A stretch of DNA of 50,018 bases from a candidate division Zixibacteria bacterium RBG_16_53_22 (GTDB taxonomy: Bacteria > Zixibacteria > MSB-5A5 > UBA10806), in NCBI GenBank assembly GCA_001775395.1, contig MEWP01000155.1, positions 1-50,018 of the forward strand. Direction: 5' to 3'. The position numbers were made by a program, and so were the translations under genes. Under the pieces are notes generated by a model. That model was not told where the DNA came from and did not search any database. It saw only the letters and a list, made by a program, of their open reading frames with translations. Shown in pieces: positions 15,963 through 24,500 of this stretch; within the stretch, counting starts at the first letter, position 1, and each line of letters starts with the position of its first letter.

Positions 15963-16734
15963 AATCCCCCAAACCAGTTAACCTTTCGAGGACTTCCTTG
16001 GATAATTTGAAATAGTCGTATGCCCCATGGGAATAAGGAGCAAACTCAAAAATGGTCTTGCGGAACCACTGAGACTTCTTGATCTCGGTATTGGTCCTGA
16101 TTTCCGTTTGAAAAACGAGGTTCCCATATGTATTCCTCAAGGAATCTAGGGCCATCCTTGAAACATTGGTCCGCCTATCATAAAATGTCGGCAAAACTCC
16201 CAGAATTTCAAGTTTTCCCCGGCCATCGGCGCCGCTGCCGTTGCCATTCGCCCTGATTTCGTGGGACAGCTCGATTGTCGATTTGACGCCCTCCAGCGAG
16301 AAATAATCGAGCGACGATGGGATGATCAGGAAATCCGCGAACGCCAGGGCATTCAAATTTACGATATTTATGGATGGCGAGCAATCCAATATTACCCAGT
16401 CACATCCCGAAAGCCGCGAAAACGTGTTTTTCAATCTGACGAATCTATCCTCACGGGCCGCCAGGTTGATTTCCAGCTCGGCCAGGCGCTTTTTGCCCGA
16501 GGGGATTAAATAGAGACGCGGCCGCACCTGATATATATCTACCCTACCCTCGATAAGAAGATCGGCCAACCCCTTATGGCCGTCGACACCGAAAGCGGCC
16601 GAGGCCGAACCCTGGGGATCGCAGTCGACAATCAACACTTTCCGGCCCGACAGCGCCAGTCCGTGCCCGAGGTTGATGGCGGTCGTGGTTTTGCCGGTGC
16701 CGCCCTTTGAGGTCAGGATAGCCAGTTTAATCAT
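15955..16734 (-). CDS. ParA/Soj-family ATPase in the polysaccharide operon
   Basis: A 259-residue cytoplasmic Walker ATPase. Seen directly: deviant Walker A SKGGTGKTTTA (residues 9-19) with the signature lysine K10, VLIVDCDPQGSAS with Walker A', and WVILDCSP. The family forms ATP-dependent dimers that bind DNA or membranes and position plasmids, chromosomes or large protein complexes. No parB gene or parS-like repeats are next to it, and it is co-transcribed with a STAS protein and export genes, so cargo positioning (orphan ParA, as in ParC or PpfA systems) fits better than plasmid partition. It overlaps its upstream neighbour by four bases and the STAS gene by eight. Confidence 0.92.
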   Translation of the reverse strand: MIKLAILTSKGGTGKTTTAINLGHGLALSGRKVLIVDCDPQGSASAAFGVDGHKGLADLLIEGRVDIYQVRPRLYLIPSGKKRLAELEINLAAREDRFVRLKNTFSRLSGCDWVILDCSPSINIVNLNALAFADFLIIPSSLDYFSLEGVKSTIELSHEIRANGNGSGADGRGKLEILGVLPTFYDRRTNVSRMALDSLRNTYGNLVFQTEIRTNTEIKKSQWFRKTIFEFAPYSHGAYDYFKLSKEVLERLTGLGDYE

Positions 16735-19652
16735 TTCTTATCGTATTTTTCCGACAGCTTCTTGCTGTACTCATCCCAGTCGAATTCAGCGCCCTTATCG
16801 ACTTTGTCGACCTTGTCGACCTCAGACGCCGACTGCACTACGTCAATGGAATTTGAACCATCCCCGAGGTCAGCCAATTCGAACTTGTCATCAAGATCGC
16901 TATGTTCCTGAGTATGCCCGGATGTAAAGCTTGGCGATTTTGGTCCCGTATCTTCAATAAATGAATCGGCCGGTGTGGTGGCAAGAGATTTCTCGTTTTT
17001 CGTCTCGGGCATGACCGCCTCCGCAGCTTTCTTGTCACGCCCTATAACCGCCATCTTCAGAATGATATTCTCAAAGAGTCTGGCGATATCCTCGCCCCCC
17101 CCGAGTTTGGCCAGCTCATCGGCGATATCTCCATAGAGATTCATGTCGCCGAGCACCGGTTCCATCTGCCGGAGCTTGGCGATAATTTCGTTGGCCGCCG
17201 CGCTGGCATGTTCCTTCTTGGCATCCAGGCTCTTCTTTATCTCTTCCAGGTATTGGCTGCGGTCGATCTCCTCCTTCTTACCGTGCTCTTTCAATATTTC
17301 TTTCTCGAGTTCGGCGCTCATCTCCGGGGTCAGGGCCCCGATCCTCTCGATATATTCCAGGCGCAGCTTTCTTGTATTCAACCGCATGCGAACCAGTTCC
17401 TCATAGAGGCCATGCTGATCGATAACCTCGATGCCGCGCCGGGCCAATTCCTCGGCCAGCCGTTTTGTGCCAAAGTCCGGATTCTCGCGAACCAGATTGA
17501 GGATCTCCTTACGGACCTCATAGGAAACCTGCTTGATATTCGAGTCGGCTCTAAGGCGCTTATTGAGAAGGCCGATATCCCCCAGTTTCTGCCAGCGTCG
17601 TCGGTATTTGTAATATGTCGACGGCGAGACACCCATACTGCGGCAGGCCTCCTCGAGCGGAATGCCCTCGTTTTCGACCATCTCCATGAGCCGCTTCCTT
17701 TTCTCGAAAACGACCTCGTCAAGCATCAGCTTCTCTTTTATGACGACCAATGTAATATCATCGTTCTGGGGAGCGCCGCCGGTGAACCGGGCCAGCTCGG
17801 CATCCAGCTTTTTCGTGAACTCCTCGGGGGCGAGCTCGGAATTGGCTTTGATGAATTCGACCAGCCGCTCGTTGCCGAACTGCTCGCCGAGTTTGTTCAT
17901 GGCCTCGGTAATACCGTCGGTGTAGACAATAAGCATGTCGTCTTTCTTGAGTTGGAGCCGGTCGAATTCGAGCGATTCCTCAAAACTGACACCCTCGGGC
18001 AGGGCGATCCCCAGCGGCATGCCGCGGGTGTTGAGGAAGTAGCACGAATCGGGGTCTTTCCGATAAAGTATCATGGGATTGTGGCCGGCGGAGGCGTAGG
18101 AAATGGTGCGGCGCGCCGAATCGAGCGTGATGAAGAATATCGTGATGAACATGCCGCGCTTGACGTCATCGGTGACAAATAGATTGACTCGCGACAGGAT
18201 ATCGGTCGGCGAATAATTGCCCCGCGCCTCGAGCCGCAGCGCCGTGCGGATCATGGTCATGACCAGCGACCCGGGCACTCCCTTGCCGGAAACGTCGGCG
18301 ACTATGATGCCGAGAATGTTCTCATCGATCTGAACGAAATCGAAGTAGTCTCCGCCGACATCCTTGGCCGCGCGGTAGACAGTCGAGATGTCGTACCCCT
18401 CGATATCGGGGAAGCGCCGAGGGAGAAGCGCGTGTTGAATCTCCTGGGCAACCTGCATCTCTTTCTGGAGACGCTCCTGCTCCACCACCGTCTCCTGGGC
18501 TTTCCTGAACTTGCTGGTCATTTCGTTGAAGGCCCGCGCGATTTCGGAGAATTCATCCGCGCCCTCGATCGGCAGAGTCTGATCGAGGTTGCCCTCGCCG
18601 ATTCGCATGACGCCCTCGGTCAATTTCTGGATCGGCTTGACAAAGTAGTTCGATAGGGCGAATACGGCGATGAATCCGATGACGAGGCCCAGGAAACTGA
18701 TCACGACGAGATTCCTCCGGGCCCCGGCGATATCGGCCTGAAGCGGCCGTTCCCGCAAACCGAAATATGCGTAGCCAACCACGTTATCGCGGATCTTGAC
18801 CGGAACTCTAAAGTGAAATTCCTTGTGTCCGGAGGAGTCGGGCATGGTGGCTTTCGAATTGTAATCGGACGAGTCGCGCTCTTCGAATCGCGAGAGGAAA
18901 CGCCACGACGCCAGGGGGTCGGCGGCGATAATTCCGCTAATGTCGGTGACGACCACATATGAGAAGTCTTTATTCGAGGCCAGCCAGGCGGTGGCCGAAC
19001 GAATCAGGTCGGGATCTTTCATGATCGTCTTATCGCCGATATCGGCCACGAACGATTCCGTGCTTGTCTGGGCCGACCGAAAGAACCTGGCCCGCGTATT
19101 GACACGCACTTGATGATCGAGATACAGGTAGACGCCGGAAACTATGGCAAAAACCACCAGAGAGGCCCATAAGGCAAACTTAACCCTGATGGAGACACCA
19201 CGGGCACGAATTAAATTCTCCCCGGCCCTCTCGATCTTTTTCTCCATCCTCAATTCGTTTTCGCCATCGCGCGCGAAATACTCCACCGAATCCATCATCT
19301 TGCGGATCAGGTAGAGCCCGAGGCCGCCTTTGCGGCCGGTGCGGACATAGCGGTCGAGATCCGGAACCTCGGAATGGCCAAAATCGAATTTCCGACCGCG
19401 ATCATAGATGGAGAAAACGACCCTGTCCTGATGGAGCCTGATACGTATCCTGATGGAACCCGGTCCGTATAAGTAAGCGTGGCGGATTACATTTGTGCAG
19501 GCCTCCTCGATAGCCAATAAGACGCTGTTGACGGCTTTCTGCGAGAGCGGGGACTCCGAGAGAACGTTGCGAACACTGCTGCGGATATCCTCAAGCTGAT
19601 CCTCAGCCGCGGGAAATGTCATGAAGATATCTTTTGAAAATTTTCTTGCCAT
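16731..19652 (-). CDS. Transmembrane RsbW-like kinase / PP2C phosphatase fusion with HTH tail
   Basis: A 973-residue multidomain regulator. Residues 1-140 are an HATPase of the RsbW/SpoIIAB type (E50/N54 in EEACTNVIRHAY, D84-R-G, G2 loop GRKGGLGLYLI at 106-116). A helix (157-178), an extracytoplasmic sensor (180-310), a second helix (313-335), a HAMP domain (336-390) and coiled coil follow. Residues about 400-640 are a SpoIIE-type PP2C phosphatase with intact acidic motifs (GGDYFDF, DVSGKGVPG, SAGHNP, YTDGITEA, QNDDITLVV). Residues 650-770 resemble the paired HTH of IS3/IS481-type transposases (MGVSPSTYYKYRRRW, FGTKRLAEELARRGIEV, LVRMRLNTRKLRL), then an acidic disordered tail. Opposing kinase and phosphatase in one chain recall SypE of Vibrio fischeri. 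No ribosome binding site is visible. Confidence 0.9.
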   Translation of the reverse strand: MARKFSKDIFMTFPAAEDQLEDIRSSVRNVLSESPLSQKAVNSVLLAIEEACTNVIRHAYLYGPGSIRIRIRLHQDRVVFSIYDRGRKFDFGHSEVPDLDRYVRTGRKGGLGLYLIRKMMDSVEYFARDGENELRMEKKIERAGENLIRARGVSIRVKFALWASLVVFAIVSGVYLYLDHQVRVNTRARFFRSAQTSTESFVADIGDKTIMKDPDLIRSATAWLASNKDFSYVVVTDISGIIAADPLASWRFLSRFEERDSSDYNSKATMPDSSGHKEFHFRVPVKIRDNVVGYAYFGLRERPLQADIAGARRNLVVISFLGLVIGFIAVFALSNYFVKPIQKLTEGVMRIGEGNLDQTLPIEGADEFSEIARAFNEMTSKFRKAQETVVEQERLQKEMQVAQEIQHALLPRRFPDIEGYDISTVYRAAKDVGGDYFDFVQIDENILGIIVADVSGKGVPGSLVMTMIRTALRLEARGNYSPTDILSRVNLFVTDDVKRGMFITIFFITLDSARRTISYASAGHNPMILYRKDPDSCYFLNTRGMPLGIALPEGVSFEESLEFDRLQLKKDDMLIVYTDGITEAMNKLGEQFGNERLVEFIKANSELAPEEFTKKLDAELARFTGGAPQNDDITLVVIKEKLMLDEVVFEKRKRLMEMVENEGIPLEEACRSMGVSPSTYYKYRRRWQKLGDIGLLNKRLRADSNIKQVSYEVRKEILNLVRENPDFGTKRLAEELARRGIEVIDQHGLYEELVRMRLNTRKLRLEYIERIGALTPEMSAELEKEILKEHGKKEEIDRSQYLEEIKKSLDAKKEHASAAANEIIAKLRQMEPVLGDMNLYGDIADELAKLGGGEDIARLFENIILKMAVIGRDKKAAEAVMPETKNEKSLATTPADSFIEDTGPKSPSFTSGHTQEHSDLDDKFELADLGDGSNSIDVVQSASEVDKVDKVDKGAEFDWDEYSKKLSEKYDKK
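16795..16823 (-). repeat. Triplicated 9-base micro-repeat in the kinase/phosphatase tail
   Basis: Three near-identical copies of a CTTGTCGAC-type unit encode the repeated residues VDKVDKVDK at about 945-953 of the regulator, in its disordered tail. It is a likely replication-slippage site and may vary in copy number between strains. Confidence 0.6.
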
Positions 19653-19710
19653 AATATTATAGCCGCATAACGCCGGCTAAATTTAAGAGCTTGAATGGAC
19701 TATGTAAAGT

Positions 19711-21531
19711 TTATTCTTGCTTGTTGCCGCTCTCGGTAGCCAAACGTTGCCTGGCCTGGCCGATATTATTCTCGAGGTCGGAATTATTCGGATAATACTG
19801 TCGCAGACTCTCCCAGCTTTCGAGGGCCTTCTTATAATCGCCGGCCTGGTAACTTTCGAGGCCATGAAGGTAGACAGGCCAGTACTCCGAATTTGATTTT
19901 ATGTCAGTTAAGCTTGTAGCAGGAGCCGACTTAGCCCTTGCCTCCGAAAGCAAAGATTGAATGGTCTTGTCATCAGGCCTGAGTACCTGAGCCTGGTTCA
20001 GGAGCGTAACGGCATCGGAAAACTTACCATCGTTTATTGCCCGTATGGCAGAGGCCATGAGATCGTTGGCTCGCAGCTCGGAGCGCGAGCTCTCCACTCC
20101 AGCAAGCGCCTCGGAATCCCTGGATTCAAGCGTCAGCAGGCGGTTCCATTCGATTATGGCGTCGGAGTGGTTCCCGGACTGCCTGAAGGAGCGGGCCCGG
20201 CGACGGATGGCATCGATTTCGTTGCTCCGCGTAGTCCTGGCGGATTGAAGAAGATCAGCCACCGACTCATTGGCGGGATCGATCTCGAGGGCCAATTCGT
20301 ATTGCGTGATGGCCTGATTGAATCGACCGGCCTTGATATCCGCAAGGGCGGCCTCTATCCGCTTAGCGGTAAGTTCCTCGCGTCTCTCGTCGCGAGCCCC
20401 GGCGCTGGCGCTTGTAATGATAATGTTCATCATGCTATCGGCCATAGCTTTGGCTTTTGCCGAGGTCTCGTCAATAACCAGCGCCCGCTGGTAATTAATG
20501 AAAGCGTCCTGATACTTCCGGGCGGCGTATAGGCTGTCGCCATTCGAAAGATAGAGCGCATAATCGAGCGAACGTTGCTGATCGAGTGACTTCTGCCAGT
20601 TGGCCCTTTCGGTCTCGATGGCTTTGACGACCATTCGGTCACGCGACTCCCTGACCGATTTGCCAAACGAGAATCCGAGCGACACGCGATGGCTTCCGCC
20701 CAGGAATTCGATATTTTCGTAGGCGTAATCCAATTTGAAGATGCTATAGGCAACTCCCCCACCGAACGTCATCCTGTCATGGTCATAGCCGGCGCGCAGG
20801 GAGAATGATTCATAGAATGCCATCTCTAAACCGGGATGAACGCGGGTATCGCGCCCACCGATTTTCTCAATCTCCGTCACAACGGCGGCGTCGAGATTCC
20901 TGTGCAATTCTCGCCCATATGAAACGCCGAATCTCGAGACGGTCTGATACTTATCCTCAGTGGTGCGAAGCTTGATTCGAGGCTGGACCAGGTCGGCAAG
21001 CCCGATACCGACGCGCATGCCCGGAACGAACTCAGGGCTGTATTGAATTCCCAAATCCATGCCGAAGCCATACCCGGCATCATCGCCTATTTCGAGGCCG
21101 ACTCCCTTGACAGTTAGTCCTGCGGAAACGCCGTAGCCAAGAGCGCGCGCATAGGAAATGCCGAGCAGGATATCAGCCGCCGAGAATGTATCCTCGGGAC
21201 GGTTGAATTGATCACGTTCGACGATGTCGCCGGTGCCAAGCCGCCCGGCCGAAAGCGTGAAAACCCCCAGCATTCCAACCGGGTGCGAGAGAGCCAGGCA
21301 ATCGTAGTTAGTGCCCATGAACAGCGAGGTATGGAAGGCGGAAAATTCGCTGCGATCGATGCCGGCGGTTGCGGCCGGATTGGAAAAAGCCGATGAAGCG
21401 TCGCCCGAAAGCGACACAAATGCCCGGCCCATGGCCATTCCGCGGGCCCCGGCGCCCAATGAAAATGGCGACTCGCGCCCGGCGTCGCCCTGGGCGAAGA
21501 CAGTTGCAGATCCGAAGAGCAGGATCAGCAA
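19711..21531 (-). CDS. PorV/UPF0164-like outer-membrane barrel fused to TPR repeats
   Basis: A 606-residue envelope protein. The signal peptide ends at SATVFAQG. The N-terminal half shows features of the PorV/PorQ (UPF0164) family: SLGAGARGMAMGRAFVSLSG, DASSAFSNPAAT, then alternating strands with RAGYDHDRMTFGGGV. Residues from about 310 on are tetratricopeptide repeats (SLDYALYLSNGDSLYAARKY, GRFNQAITQYELALEIDPAN, AGDYKKALESWESLRQYYPN). PorV-type proteins escort cargo of the type IX secretion path in Bacteroidetes; here the cargo could be the giant protein encoded just upstream. The start is odd: TTG at 21531 gives a leader without basic residues, whereas ATT at 21567 follows GAGGAGG and gives a normal signal peptide. 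No ATG, GTG or other TTG lies between. Confidence 0.86.
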   Translation of the reverse strand: MLILLFGSATVFAQGDAGRESPFSLGAGARGMAMGRAFVSLSGDASSAFSNPAATAGIDRSEFSAFHTSLFMGTNYDCLALSHPVGMLGVFTLSAGRLGTGDIVERDQFNRPEDTFSAADILLGISYARALGYGVSAGLTVKGVGLEIGDDAGYGFGMDLGIQYSPEFVPGMRVGIGLADLVQPRIKLRTTEDKYQTVSRFGVSYGRELHRNLDAAVVTEIEKIGGRDTRVHPGLEMAFYESFSLRAGYDHDRMTFGGGVAYSIFKLDYAYENIEFLGGSHRVSLGFSFGKSVRESRDRMVVKAIETERANWQKSLDQQRSLDYALYLSNGDSLYAARKYQDAFINYQRALVIDETSAKAKAMADSMMNIIITSASAGARDERREELTAKRIEAALADIKAGRFNQAITQYELALEIDPANESVADLLQSARTTRSNEIDAIRRRARSFRQSGNHSDAIIEWNRLLTLESRDSEALAGVESSRSELRANDLMASAIRAINDGKFSDAVTLLNQAQVLRPDDKTIQSLLSEARAKSAPATSLTDIKSNSEYWPVYLHGLESYQAGDYKKALESWESLRQYYPNNSDLENNIGQARQRLATESGNKQE

Positions 21532-21542
21532 TCCCGCATAGG

Positions 21543-24500
21543 CTACTTTACGACCGCGATTTTGAATTTTTCCTCCTCGCCTGTCCTTAAATTCTTAATC
21601 ATGCAAATGTAGACACCCGATCGAATTTCGGCGCCGATATCATTCTTGCCCTCCCAAACCAGCGCTGTTTCACCGGTATGCAGCCCGGCAGTGCCCAGCG
21701 GATCGGAAGCCGCCACGGTCCTGGTCCAGACAAGATCTCCGAGCAGAGTAAAGATCCTGATTTCAAGACCGGCAGCCGATGGCAAGAAATAGCCGATTTT
21801 CGTGCCGCCTTCCCTGGGATTGAATGGATTGGGATAGCTGGAGATAGAGGCCGCGAAGCTTTGTTCCACAACCGCAGTTGGATCAGTTTGCCAGCTTACA
21901 GGCTCGCCGCTTGGAGAGACAGGTAAGAGATCCTGAGCCACGATGCCATTTTCAATTACATGGGCGCTAACGAAATCATTACCCACGTGGATCGAAAAGT
22001 CGCGGACCGGCGTGCCCTCTTCGATATCGATGGCCAACGAGAATCGAACTCTGCCGGCCGGAGCGATATAGACGGTATCGGTCAGGTCGATCGAGAACCT
22101 GTTTTGATCAAAACCGCCAAATTCCGACGCCGACGAATCGGAAGTTACCAGAGCATTGGCAATAAGCTCGGAGGCCCCCATCGCCGGATTAGTTGCAATA
22201 TCGAAAACAAATCCCGTAACTGCGATCGGGAAATTGCCGCCAAAATCATTATTGAGAAGTTCAAATGTCAGAATCTGCAGATTCTGCCCTTTGAATACAG
22301 AGCCTTGATGCCCGGAGATGTCTGTCAACACCAGTTTGGGATAGAGTTCCCTGATCATGACCGGTACTGCCGTCGAATCAACAGTTACGGAGGCGGCCTG
22401 CCCGGTGTTGTCCTCGGTGGGAGTGTCGCTCAGAACTGCGGAAATCGGAACCGGGAAATTTACTTCGATCGATGGAATGCTGATGGTCCAGAAAATTGGC
22501 ACTCCTACAACGAAACTTCGGATCGGATTCTCCGTTGGAATCATGTCGGAGCGGCCAAGCCGCAGCCTCATCTGGCCATCGCTAACCGCCGCCACACCGC
22601 TGTTTTGGACAACGGCCTCGAATTGAACCTGGCTCCCCGGCTGCAGTATGCCGTCGATAGCAGTTGGCGGGCCGGCTATTCGCGAGGAAATGGCCAGCGA
22701 GGCGGCCGGCACGATAACCACGTCGATAAAGCGGGGCAAGGTTCCGATAGAATCCCCGGTATTAATATCATAAATCCAGGATGACAATATGATCGTGGCA
22801 TTTGCGGCGGCGGCTGGGGCGCGAAGATGCCAGGATGCCACATTCCCCTCAGGGAACTTAACCAAAGAGTCGTCTGTGGTAAAACCGTCCGGCAAATGCA
22901 GCCTTACTCCTTTTGAGCTATAAATGCCATTGGTAAAAAGGGTATCCGTTACAACGAAAATTTGATTGGTGGACAATTCCCTGTCAACGGCCCCCTGCGG
23001 TTCGGTGATTGCGGCCGAATGAGTAATAAACGGCCTGGTGTCAATTACGAAGTCGATGGTCGATAATGTATCGGGCCCGAACGCGCTGGTGTTATCATTT
23101 AGATCATAAATCTGGTTGGCAAAACTGACGATAAGCGGGGCGGAATCATAAGGATCGCTTGGCGCAGTCAAACTCCAGGTTACCGGTTGGCCGAGTTGGA
23201 AATCTCTGTCCAAGGAGTCGACCTCCCATCCGGTCAGGCCCGGATTGAGGAAAAGCCGCCGGCTGTCCGAAATGCCCGCCTGGCCAAGATTACTGACAGT
23301 AGCCGAAATTGTAACTGTCTGGCCGGTGGAAATTGTATCATCCATGGCCTCGGGCGGATCGACGACTGTTATGGGCGATATCGCCAGCGTGGCCGGTATC
23401 TCCACTACCAGCAGGGCAGTGTTATCGAGCGGTTGTATAATGCCGGCAGGATCGTGGCTGATGGCGCCTCGCCCGCCGACAACCGATGACGTAAACACCT
23501 CCCCTTCGGTGGAATCGGGAGCGGCGTTGCCGTGGAACATGATAGGCAGAATCTCGTGCCCGGCTATGCGAGGAACATGGATCGAATCGGGAAATGAGGA
23601 CAAATCCGCATGATCGAGGTGAACGAAAAGCGATTCGGCGGCCTCGTCCCCCATGTTTTCAATCACCACTATTATCGAACAGGCTTGCGCAGTATTCACC
23701 ATCGGTGCGTTGTGCGACAATGCGAAAGTGGAATTGAGCCGGACGGCGGCCGGGGTCAGAACTTTTACAGTATCAGCAGTTATGAATGAGACGACCTCCG
23801 GATGCCCGTTCTGATAACCGCTTAAGACGACATTCGGCCGGTAATTACCGGTTGTGAAATCCGATGGTACCATGACATGGGCAAAATTAAAGGTGGTATC
23901 GCCTTGACTGATGATGTCGATTCTATTCCCTGCGGATGTATCGGAATGAGCGATATATTCGCGCAAGCCATCGCCAAAGGAGAGCTGGGTATTCTGGTGA
24001 TTGACGATAAAGTCGGCACTGCCGGAATTATTGACTCGAATCGCGAATGACACTCTCTGGCCGGTCACCAGGCTGTCGATATTGAGACTTCCAGCGAGAT
24101 AAGTTATGGATGCCCTCGATTCGATCATCACGGGATCGGTAATCTGAATCTCACCGGTCCTGAATAGGCCATTTTCTATGCCATAAAAATGAAAGGCTCC
24201 CAGGTAGGAACCCGGCACGAATGCCTGATCCACGACTATCGAATCGAGCACGGCGATGACGCCCGAGGGAGAGTCTGGAGGCAGGTATATCGAGGATGAC
24301 AGTTCGGCTCTTATAGTGTGAACACCGTCGGTAAAGGTAAAATACGAGGTATCATATAGCGCCACCCCGGAAACCCCGGTGTTACCCAATCGCATGGAAA
24401 AGGCATATGTCAAAGCGGTGGAAAGGGTTTCAGGATATAAAGTGCCGGCTACGTAGACTGGAACTGAGCCTGCCGTCACGGAGAAACGATCCGGGAAACC

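Noticed and set aside
15955-16734. Plasmid or chromosome partition locus
   Set aside because: No parB gene or parS-like repeats near the ParA gene; it is embedded in a polysaccharide operon.
17343-17705. Possible insertion sequence because of the transposase-like HTH
   Set aside because: No DDE catalytic domain, inverted repeats or target duplications; the HTH is in frame inside a larger regulator.
17208-18182. Open frame of 324 codons on the plus strand
   Set aside because: Antisense to the phosphatase domain, whose catalytic motifs are intact; no family resemblance.
21960-22784. Open frame of 274 codons on the plus strand
   Set aside because: Antisense to the end of the giant repeat protein; no start signals or domain.
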